A DNA stretch of 64,000 bases from Alkaliphilus transvaalensis ATCC 700919 (GCF_000621485.1 NZ_JHYF01000009.1:62001-126000), one strand, 5' to 3'. Shown: positions 1-8,934, counted from the stretch's first letter. Made by a program: numbers and translations. Notes: generated by a model not told the origin, from the letters alone.

Positions 1-674
1 CTAAACCTTCTAAACTTACTTCTTTTATTAAAGATATCCACCCAAACTGAAAAGCCCAAACCACCAATAATGATCAACATATACATGGCAATATTAACGA
101 TTGGACTTGTTACATAAGGGGTTAATCCCTTTCCATCTCCAATAATATCAAACCCTGCATTGGCGAAGGCTGATATAGAGTGAAATATTGAATAGGCTAT
201 TCCCTTAGCAGGGCCAAACTCTGGTACAAATCTAAAGGCAAGAAGTAATGCCCCTGTTCCTTCGATAATAAAGGTCCCTAATATAATATATCTTACAAAT
301 CTAACTAACCCCTCTAAACTATTTTGATTTAACGATTCTTGAATAATTAGTCTTTCCTTTAGGGAGATCTTTTTACCTAAGATCATAGCAAATAAAGTTG
401 CCATTGTCATAAACCCTAATCCACCAATCTGAATGAGGGTTATAATTACGGTTTTTCCAAAGGTTGTCCAATAGGTTCCTGTATCTACCACCACGAGACC
501 TGTTACACAGACTGCTGAGGTTGAAGTGAAAAGTGCATTTAAAAATCCTACACTTCTTCCGTCGACTGATGAAATTGGTAGATTTAGTAGCATTGTACCG
601 ATAAGAATAACCGAGGCAAATCCCATTACAAGGATTTGAGTAGGGTCTAGCTTCATTTGTTCAAATTTTTCCAT
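1..674 (-). CDS. TrkH/KtrB-family K+ uptake channel subunit (partial, runs off left edge)
   Basis: Not closed within the window: translation from the ATG at 674 stays open to base 1, giving about 224 residues of an integral membrane protein. Two selectivity-filter segments typical of the TrkH/KtrB/HKT superfamily are visible: SAVCVTGLV about 55 residues in, and ISAFANAGFD further on. The N-terminus is short (MEKFEQMKLDPTQ) and leads straight into the first membrane segment, as in KtrB. The protein moves K+ (with Na+ or H+) across the cytoplasmic membrane and normally needs a cytoplasmic TrkA/KtrA RCK subunit, which is probably just left of the window. The ribosome site AGAGGGG lies 4 bases before the ATG. 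KtrB versus TrkH cannot be settled from the fragment. Confidence 0.9.
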   Translation of the reverse strand, partial: MEKFEQMKLDPTQILVMGFASVILIGTMLLNLPISSVDGRSVGFLNALFTSTSAVCVTGLVVVDTGTYWTTFGKTVIITLIQIGGLGFMTMATLFAMILGKKISLKERLIIQESLNQNSLEGLVRFVRYIILGTFIIEGTGALLLAFRFVPEFGPAKGIAYSIFHSISAFANAGFDIIGDGKGLTPYVTSPIVNIAMYMLIIIGGLGFSVWVDIFNKRSKFRRF

Positions 675-880
675 AGTACCCCTCTTTCTTTGCGGCTAAA
701 AAAGACCTAAAATATATTATCTATTATATAATAGAATTACATGTTTTACCAATATATTTGGCAATTTATCGTAAGTAATAGTAATATATTATTAATTATC
801 TCCATTGGTGAGTCCTTCATACCTAGCCTGTATGTAAACCGTTTTTTATAAAAATCTGATTTAATGTGTTTATTCTATTA

Positions 881-981
881 AAAAACCCCTATCTTCTTCG
901 TCGCTACGAAAAAGCCAGCACCTTACGTATGATTAAATACTTAGGTTAACTGATTTTTCTTGCTCCTTGAATCTAGGGGCT
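881..981 (-). terminator. Long imperfect palindrome ending in a terminator, 3' of rplT
   Basis: Directly after the rplT stop the minus-strand transcript would contain CCCCTA near 979-974, then about 80 bases with nested partial complementarity (GAAAAA facing TTTTTC, ACCT facing AGGT), then TAGGGG followed by six Ts. The outer stem plus U-tract fits a Rho-independent terminator for the infC operon. The interior is much longer than a normal terminator loop and looks like an interspersed palindromic repeat, but only one copy is seen here. The remaining bases of the 675-1011 gap carry only AT-rich sequence and the presumed promoter of the potassium channel gene. Confidence 0.5.
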
Positions 982-1011
982 TGAATAGTCCAATTATTTA
1001 ATTAAGTAAAA

Positions 1012-1371
1012 CTATGCGTTAAGCTTTTGCTTAGCTACTTCAACTAACTTTGCAAAACCTTCTTTATCATGAATAGCCATTTCAGCTAAAACTTTTCTAT
1101 TCATTTGGATTCCACTTAATTTTAATCCATTCATAAATCTTGAGTAAGATAAACCATTTTGTCTTGTAGCAGCATTAATTCTGGCAATCCAAAGTTTTCT
1201 GTACTCTCTCTTCTTTAATTTTCTACCAACGTAAGCATGCTTTAACGCCTTCATTACGAATTGGTTTGCAGGTCTGAACAGCTTACTTCTAGCTCCTCTA
1301 AAACCTTTTGCAAGCTTTAATATTTTTTTATGTTTTTTACGTGCGTTTACAGCACCTTTAACTCTAGCCAT
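1012..1371 (-). CDS. rplT: 50S ribosomal protein L20
   Basis: 119 residues, the full usual length of bL20. The highly basic N-terminus ([19 protein letters not shown]) and the segment [20 protein letters not shown] are hallmark L20 sequence. L20 binds 23S rRNA early in assembly of the large subunit and in many bacteria represses its own operon by binding a leader RNA. It is the last gene of infC-rpmI-rplT, 27 bases after rpmI, with AGGAGGTTG as ribosome site. Confidence 0.99.
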   Translation of the reverse strand: MARVKGAVNARKKHKKILKLAKGFRGARSKLFRPANQFVMKALKHAYVGRKLKKREYRKLWIARINAATRQNGLSYSRFMNGLKLSGIQMNRKVLAEMAIHDKEGFAKLVEVAKQKLNA

Positions 1372-1398
1372 TTTTTACAACCTCCTTTTCTACATTCC

Positions 1399-1590
1399 TT
1401 ATGGTAATAATTGAGCGATTCTCTTTTGGTCTCCCTTGAATACAAGAGTACCTTTACGAAGATTTCTCTTTCTCTTCGCAGACTTTTTAGTTAAGATATG
1501 GCTTTTAAAGGCCTTAAAACGCTTGATTTTACCTGATTTAGTTTTCTTAAGTCTCTTTGCAGCACCTTTATGGGTTTTCATTTTTGGCAT
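1399..1590 (-). CDS. rpmI: 50S ribosomal protein L35
   Basis: 63 residues, the normal size of bL35. [17 protein letters not shown] followed by [19 protein letters not shown] is diagnostic. It is a small, highly basic rRNA-binding protein of the large subunit. It lies between infC and rplT with 32 and 27 base gaps, so all three are one operon on the minus strand. Confidence 0.99.
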   Translation of the reverse strand: MPKMKTHKGAAKRLKKTKSGKIKRFKAFKSHILTKKSAKRKRNLRKGTLVFKGDQKRIAQLLP

Positions 1591-1622
1591 TGGAATAATC
1601 CTCCCTTCAAATTATGCTATCA

Positions 1623-2141
1623 CTAAGCATTTTTAGGAGCTAAGATTAAGATCATTTGTTTACCTTCTAATTTAGCTTCCTTTTCAATAACACTTACTTC
1701 AGATAATACAGCAGCAAATTCCTTAATTACTTTTAAACCGATGCTTGTATTACTTAGTTCTCTACCCCTGAAACGTAAAGTTACCTTTACTTTATCGCCA
1801 TTTTTTAAGAACTTAGAGGCTTGATTTGCCTTTACATTTAAATCATGGCTTTCAATGTTTGGACTCAGCCTTACTTCTTTAACTGTAATAACTTTTTGCT
1901 TCTTCTTTGCTTCCTTTTCCTTTTTGGCAAGCTCATATTTGTGCTTACCATAATCCATTATACGACAGACTGGTGGTTTCGCTTGTGGAGCAATTTTAAC
2001 TAAGTCTAAGTTTTTGCCTGTAGCAAGGCTTAAAGCTTCTTTAACAGATACAATACCTAATTGTTCTCCATCTGCATCGATTAGTCTAACTTCCTTATCG
2101 CGAATCTCCTCATTAATCTGCAACTCATTTACATCTCTGAT
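1623..2141 (-). CDS. infC: Translation initiation factor IF-3 (probable non-canonical AUC start)
   Basis: IF-3 binds the 30S subunit, prevents premature 50S joining and proofreads start codon choice. The N-domain (LQINEEIRDKEVRLIDADGE) and the C-domain with GRELSNTSIGLKVI are complete. The first usual start codon is a TTG at 2123, but no ribosome site sits before it. A perfect AGGAGGTG at 2156-2149 points instead to an in-frame ATC at 2141-2139, seven bases downstream, giving an added N-terminus of six residues (IRDVNE). Non-AUG starts (AUU, AUC, AUA) are a known feature of infC and underlie its self-regulation, because IF-3 discriminates against them. The extended start is an inference from the spacing; the gene identity is certain. 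Confidence 0.93.
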   Translation of the reverse strand: MRDVNELQINEEIRDKEVRLIDADGEQLGIVSVKEALSLATGKNLDLVKIAPQAKPPVCRIMDYGKHKYELAKKEKEAKKKQKVITVKEVRLSPNIESHDLNVKANQASKFLKNGDKVKVTLRFRGRELSNTSIGLKVIKEFAAVLSEVSVIEKEAKLEGKQMILILAPKNA

Positions 2142-2174
2142 AACCCGACACCTCCTAAAAAGTTCAAGGACAAC

Positions 2175-2335
2175 AAATAAAAAAAACGAATACTCAAAGT
2201 ATCCGCTTCATTAAACCTAGCAAGAAAAATTATAAATTAGCAAATCAAAAGCTAACCATAACCATCTAACTATGAACCCTACTAACCTTTGTTGAAGGGT
2301 GAGAAGCGGAAAACTTCTACTTGATTTTTATCATC
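2175..2335 (-). promoter_or_regulatory. L20/infC leader with intrinsic terminator
   Basis: The about 190-base untranslated leader of infC contains the CCGCTTCTCACCC segment (near 2317-2305) that is common in Firmicutes infC leaders, and ends in a stem CGGATACT-TTG-AGTATTCG (2207-2187) followed by a run of Us. This is the layout of the ribosomal L20 autoregulatory leader of Firmicutes, in which L20 binding promotes premature termination. The terminator is seen directly; the L20 binding function is inferred from family knowledge. Confidence 0.75.
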
Positions 2336-2341
2336 TTTAAC

Positions 2342-2370
2342 ATCATACCAACTAGAAAAGTATTTGTCAA
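2342..2370 (-). promoter_or_regulatory. Sigma-A promoter of infC-rpmI-rplT
   Basis: On the minus strand a perfect -35 TTGACA (2370-2365), a 17-base spacer and TATGAT (2347-2342). The start point would fall near 2335, just upstream of the leader fold. Confidence 0.85.
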
Positions 2371-2569
2371 CTACTTTTTTCTAATTTATTTATATAGTGT
2401 GTAATTATGTAAATATATATCATGTGAAAATTACATAAATAAATTGTAGGTTGGTCAATGGTTTTCCTTATGTAATAAATTTTTCCTAAAAACTTTTACT
2501 ATTATTCCATTATTTTTTAGATGGATTTGGGCATGCTAAATTTAAACAAATAAGCAGGGTGGTGATGGA

Positions 2570-4138
2570 ATGAAAAAAAGGATTATATTTGTTTTGCTGT
2601 GTATTTTTATTACATTAACAGTAATATCTAGCTATTCTCTATGGTATGGAGATAGCTTAAATAATCGTTTCTCCGTTGGAGATCGTCTGCTGGTGGCAGG
2701 AATTACAGTTTTCTTATTCATATACTATATCAAATTGGATAAGAAACCACAATATGCCCATGCAACCATTAATACCGAAAAGAAAGAAAAGGAGCAAAAC
2801 GGAAACGAATTCTTTACAAAACCCAAAATTACTTTTGAAGATGTTGCTGGCTTAGAAGAGGTAAAAGAGGAGTTAGTGGAGGTAATTGACTTCATCAAGA
2901 AATCTGAAAAGTACATAAAGATGGGGGCAAAGATTCCTAAAGGGATCTTATTTCATGGTCCTCCTGGTACTGGCAAAACCCTTTTGGCTTCTGCTGTAGC
3001 TGGAGAAACAAAGTCAGCTTTTTTTTCTGCCAGTGGTTCTGAATTCGTAGAAAAATATGTAGGTGTTGGTGCTAAAAGGATTAGAACCTTATTTGAAAAA
3101 GCAAAAAAAGAAGCTCCAAGTGTCATTTTTATAGATGAGATTGACGCAATAGGAGCAAAACGCCATATAGACAGCAATAACGAAAAAGACCAAACTCTTA
3201 ATCAGCTATTAGTAGAGTTAGACGGCTTTAATACCGATCAAACTGTTGTTGTTATTGCTGCAACTAACCGTATGGATTTACTAGACGAAGCCCTGTTAAG
3301 ACCTGGAAGATTCGACAGACACATGTACATTGGAAACCCCAATGTAAAGGCAAGAGAAGAGATTTTAAGGGTTCATACTAAAAACAAACCCCTTAGTCCT
3401 GATGTTGATATTCCAACATTAGCAAAAAAAACCCATGGTATGAGTGGCGCTCATCTTTCTAATATCGCTAATGAAGCAGCCATCATAGCCGTTAGACAAG
3501 ATGAAACGATCATCACCCCAGATCATTTTGATCAGGCAATAGAGAGGGTTATTGCAGGTCTACAGGTTAAAAACCCAACGATTCTACAACGGGAAAAAGA
3601 AATTGTTGCTTATCATGAGGCTGGCCACGCTTTAATTGGTAAAATTTTAAGTACAGACATGGTGCAAAAGGTTTCTATTATTCCTAGAGGACAGGCATTA
3701 GGTTATGTCTTGCATATGCCTCAAGACGACCGCTACATCCTAACTAAACAAGAATTATGTCAAAAAATTATGGTTATGCTTGGGGGTAGGGCCGCAGAAG
3801 AGTTGATTTATGGGCACCTTTCTACTGGGGCAAAGGATGATCTAAAGAAAGTGACTGATTTGGCAGTACAAATGGTTTGTGAGTATGGTATGAGCGACTT
3901 AGGCTTTATGTTCCAAGAACCTTCCCTCACAAGAGGATTAAGTCATCAAATTAATAAAGAAATGAACAAAATCATTGATGAATGCTACGAGTTAACCCTA
4001 AACTATCTAAAGACCTACCAGAAGGATTTAGTCAAGGTTACCAACGCTTTATTGGAAAAAGAAACGTTGAATGCCGATGAATTAGCAGAACTTTTAGGAG
4101 ACTTTAAGATTGAAGAGGATGAACTGAAGGCTGTGTAA
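2570..4138 (+). CDS. FtsH-like AAA+ zinc metalloprotease, short form
   Basis: 522 residues, about 100 shorter than typical FtsH. FtsH proteins are membrane-anchored hexamers that unfold and degrade damaged or regulatory proteins. Visible elements: a first membrane segment at about 4-24; a second at about 40-55; Walker A GPPGTGKT near 130; Walker B VIFIDEID near 185; the second region of homology with RPGRFDR near 245; zinc site HEAGH near 349; and the third zinc ligand Asp in TGAKDDL near 424. The extracytoplasmic domain between the two membrane segments is reduced to about 15-20 residues, where classical FtsH has about 70 or more, so this is probably a paralogue of the main FtsH rather than the essential copy. 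It stands alone, divergent from infC, with ribosome site AGGGTGGTG. Confidence 0.9.
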   Translation: MKKRIIFVLLCIFITLTVISSYSLWYGDSLNNRFSVGDRLLVAGITVFLFIYYIKLDKKPQYAHATINTEKKEKEQNGNEFFTKPKITFEDVAGLEEVKEELVEVIDFIKKSEKYIKMGAKIPKGILFHGPPGTGKTLLASAVAGETKSAFFSASGSEFVEKYVGVGAKRIRTLFEKAKKEAPSVIFIDEIDAIGAKRHIDSNNEKDQTLNQLLVELDGFNTDQTVVVIAATNRMDLLDEALLRPGRFDRHMYIGNPNVKAREEILRVHTKNKPLSPDVDIPTLAKKTHGMSGAHLSNIANEAAIIAVRQDETIITPDHFDQAIERVIAGLQVKNPTILQREKEIVAYHEAGHALIGKILSTDMVQKVSIIPRGQALGYVLHMPQDDRYILTKQELCQKIMVMLGGRAAEELIYGHLSTGAKDDLKKVTDLAVQMVCEYGMSDLGFMFQEPSLTRGLSHQINKEMNKIIDECYELTLNYLKTYQKDLVKVTNALLEKETLNADELAELLGDFKIEEDELKAV

Positions 4139-4182
4139 CTACCCTATATGCAAATTAAAACTAATTAAAACTAAGCAAAATA

Positions 4183-4224
4183 AAAAGCTGTCTTATATGG
4201 TTTTGAATCATTAAGACAGCTTTT
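4183..4224. terminator. Bidirectional terminator between ftsH-like and dac genes
   Basis: AAAAGCTGTCTTAA-type arms of 13-14 bases (4183-4195 and 4211-4224) flank a 15-base loop, with A and T tracts on both sides, so it can stop transcripts from the convergent genes on both strands. Confidence 0.85.
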
Positions 4225-4249
4225 GTTACCTATCCCTTTCTAAAGCCTA

Positions 4250-5722
4250 CTATCTAATCGTAATATTAATGGTTCTTTGTTCTTGATTCCACTGTACATG
4301 GGCATTAAAAATTTCAGTAATTAACCTAAGGGGTACCATCAATCGATCTTCAATTAGTAATGGTCCTTCTTCTAGCATGATTTCAATATCTTCTATATAA
4401 GCTCTTTTATCATTTGTTATTAACCTAATGGATTTTTCATCATTTTTTAATTGTATAGATTGGCTAGACTGTTCCCACTCCAATAAAAGATTAAAAGTCT
4501 CAGAAAAATCCCTTATGGAAATATAGGTTCTACCATCAATAATCTTCGGATATGCACTCTTAAAATTCATTTGATCCCCATTTATAATAACTGTAATTCC
4601 TCTATTAAATCGAATGGGTACTTCTATCTCCATTCCATTAGTTAATAATAGCCTTCCTATCATTTGTTCTTGATTAATCAAGTTTGAAACGATTTGATCT
4701 TGTTGTGGTATGTTTTTTATTAAGACTTTATTTTTTGCTAATCTACGATTTCTATGGACTACAACTGATTTTGTCGCATCTGCTGTAATTTCTATTGGAA
4801 TCCTATCATTTTCTATTTCCACTTCTAAATAATCTAATAGATCACCTTTTCTAACAACTATTTGATCTAAATAGTTCTCTAACCCATAATCTATTAGTTT
4901 TTTACTTTCTTCAAATCGTATATCACTGGTGTTGCTTCCTAACACAACTCCGATCAGCCACTTTGTATTAGAACCCTTAACTCTAGAAATAGATACTAAA
5001 CAGTAGCCTGCTGCATTAGTAAAACCTGTCTTCATCCCTTTAATGTATGTTGTTGTACTTAACAATATATTAGTATTTTTGCTTCTAAAGGTTTTATAGG
5101 TTCCGTAAAATTCCTCCTTACTTACCATTGGAATTAAATGATTAGGATATTGACTTAACCCATAAGAATAAAGCTTTGCTAGTTCTTTTGCCGTCATATG
5201 ATTTTGATCTCCATTATCCTGGGGTAGACCAGTAGGATTAACAAAATAGCTGCTACTAAGACCTAGACTTTTAGCCTTCCCATTCATCATTTTAACAAAA
5301 TTATCCACACTTCCTCCCACATGTTCTGCTAGCGCAACTGCCGAATCGTTTGCTGAAATAATCATCATCGATTGCAAGAGCTCATTTACTGAAACAGCAT
5401 CTTTTTCTTTTAATTGATAAGATGTTCCCTTTGTGTCAGAAGCTTTTTTACTAATCCTAACTTTATCACTAAGCCTTATGTCTCCATTGTAAACAGACTC
5501 CATTACAAGAATATAGGTCATGATCTTAGAAGTGCTTGCAATCGGTCTTTGGACATCAGCAAATTTCTCGTATAAAACTTGACCATCTTCTGAATCAATT
5601 AAAATTGCTGTAGGTGAAGCTAGACTTAGCTGATTTGCATATACATTTGACACATTCGATACATTAAAAACTATAACTAAAGATAAAACTAAGACAATTA
5701 TTATGCTCCATTTTTTAGTCAT
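4250..5722 (-). CDS. D-alanyl-D-alanine carboxypeptidase (peptidase S11) with C-terminal stalk domain
   Basis: 490 residues. A signal peptide spans about 1-30. The penicillin-binding catalytic triad of motifs is present: SxxK as STSK (about 63-66), SxN as SAN (about 123-125) and KTG (about 231-233). This class removes the terminal D-Ala from peptidoglycan stem peptides outside the membrane; sporulation-linked members (DacF/DacB type) control cortex crosslinking. After the S11 and PBP5-C-like region, the last about 110 residues (from NGDQMNFKSAYPKIIDGRTY on) match the copper amine oxidase N-like stalk domain that many clostridia attach to cell-wall enzymes, containing two RTYISIRD/DRLMVPLR repeats. 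No C-terminal membrane anchor is seen. Single gene, terminator on the 3' side shared with the ftsH-like gene. Confidence 0.92.
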   Translation of the reverse strand: MTKKWSIIIVLVLSLVIVFNVSNVSNVYANQLSLASPTAILIDSEDGQVLYEKFADVQRPIASTSKIMTYILVMESVYNGDIRLSDKVRISKKASDTKGTSYQLKEKDAVSVNELLQSMMIISANDSAVALAEHVGGSVDNFVKMMNGKAKSLGLSSSYFVNPTGLPQDNGDQNHMTAKELAKLYSYGLSQYPNHLIPMVSKEEFYGTYKTFRSKNTNILLSTTTYIKGMKTGFTNAAGYCLVSISRVKGSNTKWLIGVVLGSNTSDIRFEESKKLIDYGLENYLDQIVVRKGDLLDYLEVEIENDRIPIEITADATKSVVVHRNRRLAKNKVLIKNIPQQDQIVSNLINQEQMIGRLLLTNGMEIEVPIRFNRGITVIINGDQMNFKSAYPKIIDGRTYISIRDFSETFNLLLEWEQSSQSIQLKNDEKSIRLITNDKRAYIEDIEIMLEEGPLLIEDRLMVPLRLITEIFNAHVQWNQEQRTINITIR

Positions 5723-5805
5723 TCTAATTCTCCTTTTTGACAGTCGGTTATCTAGAGTAATATTATTTCTCTTTTATTTGATAAATTCCTTTAAATACAT
5801 AAAAA

Positions 5806-5834
5806 AGACTTGCATTTTTTTACAATACAAGTCT
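5806..5834 (-). terminator. Terminator of thrS
   Basis: Stem AGACTTG...CAAGTCT (5834 to 5806 on the minus strand) followed by a U-rich tract, 16 bases after the thrS stop. Confidence 0.8.
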
Positions 5835-5849
5835 CTTTTATCTTTAAGT

Positions 5850-7763
5850 TTATAATGTTTTACTCTCAATCTCTTTTAATATATCTTCAATAAATTGATC
5901 GGTTGTTACTACTCCTAATTCACCTTTATCTCTTGATCTTACTGCTACAGATTCTGCTTCTATTTCTTTATCCCCTAATACTAACATATAAGGTACTCTT
6001 GAAAGCTGGGCTTCTCTAATTTTGTACCCAATTTTTTCGTTTCTACCATCTACTTCAACCCGAATACCTTGGGCTGCCATTTTAGACTTTAGTTTTTTAG
6101 CATAGTCTAGATGTCTCTCTGTAATTGGTAAAACCTTTACTTGTACTGGTGATAACCAAGTTGGGAACTTACCTGCAAAGTGCTCGATTAGCACCCCTAT
6201 AAATCTTTCCATACTTCCATAGATTACCCTATGGATCATAATCGGTCTATGCTTTTCTCCATCGGCACCTACATAGCTTAGATCAAAACGTTGGGGCATT
6301 TGGAAGTCTAATTGGATTGTTCCACATTGCCATGTACGACCAATGCAGTCCTCTAGTTTAAAGTCAATTTTAGGTCCGTAGAAGGCTCCGTCTCCTTCAT
6401 TGATTTTGTAGGGTAGCTCTCTTGCTTCTAAAGCTTCTTTTAGCGCATTAATTGCCATTTCCCACTCTTCATCGGTTCCCATTGAATCTTCTGGTCTAGT
6501 AGATAATTCTATATGGTATTTAAAGCCAAAGATTTTATAAACATGATCGACAAAATCAATTACGCCAATAATTTCATCTTTAATTTGCTCTGGTAGCATA
6601 AAGATATGGGCATCATCTTGAGTAAAGCAACGAACCCTCATCAATCCATGCAAAGCTCCTGAAAGCTCATGGCGATGTACTAGTCCTAATTCACCCATTC
6701 TAATTGGAAAATCTCTATAGCTGTACATTTTACGCTTATAAGAAAGAATTGCGCCTGGGCAGTTCATTGGTTTTACTGCATATCTTGAATCATCGATATC
6801 TGTAAAGTACATATTTTCTTGGTAATGATCCCAGTGGCCTGACTGTCTCCATAATTGCTCATTTAAAATGATCGGGGTTTTAATTTCGTCGTATTCTCGC
6901 TTAGCATGCTCTTCTCTCCAGAAGTTTTCTAATTGATTTCTTAAAACCATTCCCTTTGGATGGAAGAAGGGGAACCCTGGTCCTTCTTCTTGCAAGCTAA
7001 ATAAATCTAGTTCTTTACCTATTTTACGGTGATCTCTTTTCTTTGCTTCTTCTAAACGATGTAGGTATTCTTCAAGATCTTTTTTCTTTTCGAAGGAAGT
7101 ACCATAAATTCTTTGAAGCATTTTATTTTTCTCGTCACCTCTCCAATAGGCTCCAGCAACATTTAGTAGCTTAAAGGCTTTAACTTTATCAGTTGAAGGA
7201 GCATGGGGACCAGCGCAAAGGTCTACAAATTCTCCCTGTTGATAGAAGGAAATTACTTCATCTTCTGGAAGGTCTCGAATAAGTTCTACTTTATAATCTT
7301 CTCCTTGTTTTTCCATGAAGGCAATTGCTTCGTCCCTTGGTAGTTCAAATCGCTTCAACTCTAATTTTTCTTTAACGATTTTTTGCATTTCTTTTTCAAT
7401 TTTCTCTAAATCTTCAGGCGTAAATTTATGTTCTGAATCAAAGTCATAGTAATAACCATTTTCAATGGAAGGTCCAATCGCTAATTTTGTGTTTGGATAT
7501 AATCTTTTTACTGCCTGTGCTAGAATATGGGCACTAGTATGTCTAAAGGAATCCTTACCACCTTCGTCATCAAACCTTAATATATTCAACTCACAATCTT
7601 CATTTACTGGCTGAGCTAGGTCAACTACTTCTCCGTTAATGTCTCCCCCAAGGGCTACTCTAGCTAGTCCTTCACTAATTTCTTTAGCAATATCATAAAC
7701 GGTTGTTCCTTTATTCACCTCTCTAACAGAACCATCTTTAAGTGTAATTTTCACTTTTTCCAT
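5850..7763 (-). CDS. thrS: Threonyl-tRNA synthetase
   Basis: 637 residues from the ATG at 7763, which is preceded by AAGGAGGTTC; the open frame continues upstream to 7892 but that part is the T-box leader. Order of domains: TGS domain (1-60), editing/second additional domain with HTSAHILAQAVKRLYP, class II catalytic core (motif 2 around RHELSGALHGLMRVR, motif 3 near the HRVIYGSMERFIG segment), and an anticodon-binding domain (VQVKVLPIT). It charges tRNA-Thr. Its own transcription is threonine-tRNA controlled through the T-box upstream, so the gene is switched on when uncharged tRNA-Thr accumulates. Confidence 0.99.
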   Translation of the reverse strand: MEKVKITLKDGSVREVNKGTTVYDIAKEISEGLARVALGGDINGEVVDLAQPVNEDCELNILRFDDEGGKDSFRHTSAHILAQAVKRLYPNTKLAIGPSIENGYYYDFDSEHKFTPEDLEKIEKEMQKIVKEKLELKRFELPRDEAIAFMEKQGEDYKVELIRDLPEDEVISFYQQGEFVDLCAGPHAPSTDKVKAFKLLNVAGAYWRGDEKNKMLQRIYGTSFEKKKDLEEYLHRLEEAKKRDHRKIGKELDLFSLQEEGPGFPFFHPKGMVLRNQLENFWREEHAKREYDEIKTPIILNEQLWRQSGHWDHYQENMYFTDIDDSRYAVKPMNCPGAILSYKRKMYSYRDFPIRMGELGLVHRHELSGALHGLMRVRCFTQDDAHIFMLPEQIKDEIIGVIDFVDHVYKIFGFKYHIELSTRPEDSMGTDEEWEMAINALKEALEARELPYKINEGDGAFYGPKIDFKLEDCIGRTWQCGTIQLDFQMPQRFDLSYVGADGEKHRPIMIHRVIYGSMERFIGVLIEHFAGKFPTWLSPVQVKVLPITERHLDYAKKLKSKMAAQGIRVEVDGRNEKIGYKIREAQLSRVPYMLVLGDKEIEAESVAVRSRDKGELGVVTTDQFIEDILKEIESKTL

Positions 7764-7830
7764 GTTCTTGAACCTCCTTTTTAAATTTATAAATTGTATT
7801 TTAAATTTTAAGATGTATAAATCTAAGAAT

Positions 7831-8091
7831 AAAAAAAGCCCCCAGTCCAAATACTTTCGTATAGGACGAGAGACATATTCCCGCGGTTCCACCTAAATTG
7901 ATTAATCAAATCCAACTTGTAGACGATAACGGAGTCACCGAATTTCTTTTCACATAAATGCTACTGGAAATTAGCTCCAAGGTAGTTTTCAGTTATCCAT
8001 CTACAGAAGTACTTTCAGCCTACGATACTTCCTCTCTAAGTATTGGGTTTAACCTACTCTTCCTCTTCTTAGCAAATTATAAAATTATATT
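7831..8091 (-). promoter_or_regulatory. T-box leader of thrS
   Basis: The minus-strand leader carries the T-box core GGTGGAACCGCGGG (7893-7880), which pairs with the acceptor end of uncharged tRNA, followed by a terminator hairpin with a GTCC/GGAC-containing stem and a run of Us at 7874-7831. A long stem I with the AGTAG and GAAGTA-type elements occupies about 8080-7980. ACT and ACC triplets (both threonine codons) overlap at the expected specifier position (near 7987-7982); I cannot choose between them without folding. Confidence 0.95.
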
Positions 8092-8097
8092 TAATTA

Positions 8098-8126
8098 ATT
8101 ATAATGATTGTTCCGAATATTGTCAA
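8098..8126 (-). promoter_or_regulatory. Sigma-A promoter of the thrS T-box transcript
   Basis: TTGACA (8126-8121), 17-base spacer, TATAAT (8103-8098): full consensus on the minus strand. Start point near 8091. Confidence 0.9.
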
Positions 8127-8144
8127 GGGGTTTATATGTATTTT

Positions 8145-8750
8145 TTACAATAAAACAATAATTATACCTTGAAATAATCCAATCATCATCCCCAATAGTG
8201 CCCCTAAAATTTCGATGTGTTTTAACTCTTCTTTTGCAATTTTCATCACAACTTCTTCTAGCTTTTCCATAGGGAATTCATTAATGCGCTTTTCTATCAT
8301 CTCTGCTAAATTAATATTATCGGCGGCTTTATGGATCATATTTTCCATAGTAGAATTGATCATTTCTGCTCCTTCTTCATCAATAACATCATTAATGTAA
8401 TTCTTAATCATTCCTTTAATCGTCGAAGGAATGTAGGCAGGTAATCTTTTTGCCAGTACATCATTAATTTTTATTTTAATCATATTAATGATTTCTTGCT
8501 GATCTTGTTTTTCAATAAATTGCTGAATAATTTCCTCTAGAGAAAGTAGTTCTTCCTGTACAGTGTTTCCTATACTTTTAGCAATTTCATGTTTTCGCTT
8601 AGGAATTAACCCCTGAATCTTTAAAGGAAGTAAAGGAATTGCCACTGGTTCAAAGGGCCTAAACATTAATTTAATAGCTATGAGATTAGTGATCCAACCA
8701 ATTAAAGCTCCAATTCCTGATAAAAAAAGTAGTAGGGTAATTGTGTTCAT
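8145..8750 (-). CDS. DUF445 family membrane protein
   Basis: 201 residues. Starts with a membrane segment and the DUF445 signature GWITNLIAIKLMFRPFEP followed by LKIQGLIPKRKHEIAKSIG, continues as a long helical middle region rich in EEII/MIKIKIND repeats, and ends in a second membrane segment (LLGMMIGLFQGIIIVLL). The family includes B. subtilis YheB; its function is unknown, though it is often found among sporulation-related genes. It is monocistronic, between the thrS promoter and ytxC. The usual family length is 190-400, so this is a compact member. Confidence 0.85.
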   Translation of the reverse strand: MNTITLLLFLSGIGALIGWITNLIAIKLMFRPFEPVAIPLLPLKIQGLIPKRKHEIAKSIGNTVQEELLSLEEIIQQFIEKQDQQEIINMIKIKINDVLAKRLPAYIPSTIKGMIKNYINDVIDEEGAEMINSTMENMIHKAADNINLAEMIEKRINEFPMEKLEEVVMKIAKEELKHIEILGALLGMMIGLFQGIIIVLL

Positions 8751-8872
8751 TATCTTTCACCTCTTCTATACCTTGTCCATATAATAAGAATTATATCATT
8801 TTTTGTCTCTTTTCACTACAGCAATATATATATTAAATTTCATTAATATTATCTTGAAGGATATATAATAAA

Positions 8873-8892
8873 CCCCTAGCCAGTGCTAGGGG
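8873..8892 (-). terminator. Terminator 3' of ytxC
   Basis: Perfect 8-base arms CCCCTAGC/GCTAGGGG with a 4-base loop, followed on the minus strand by TTTATTATAT. Confidence 0.8.
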
Positions 8893-8934
8893 AGTTATTT
8901 TCATCTTTACTATTTTTGATATTTCTTTTTTATA

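Noticed and set aside
675-880. Search for a c-di-AMP (ydaO) riboswitch ahead of the potassium channel gene
   Set aside because: The expected conserved blocks were not found in the 200-base leader.
7764-7892. N-terminal extension of thrS
   Set aside because: This part is the T-box terminator and antiterminator; the true ATG at 7763 has an AAGGAGG site.
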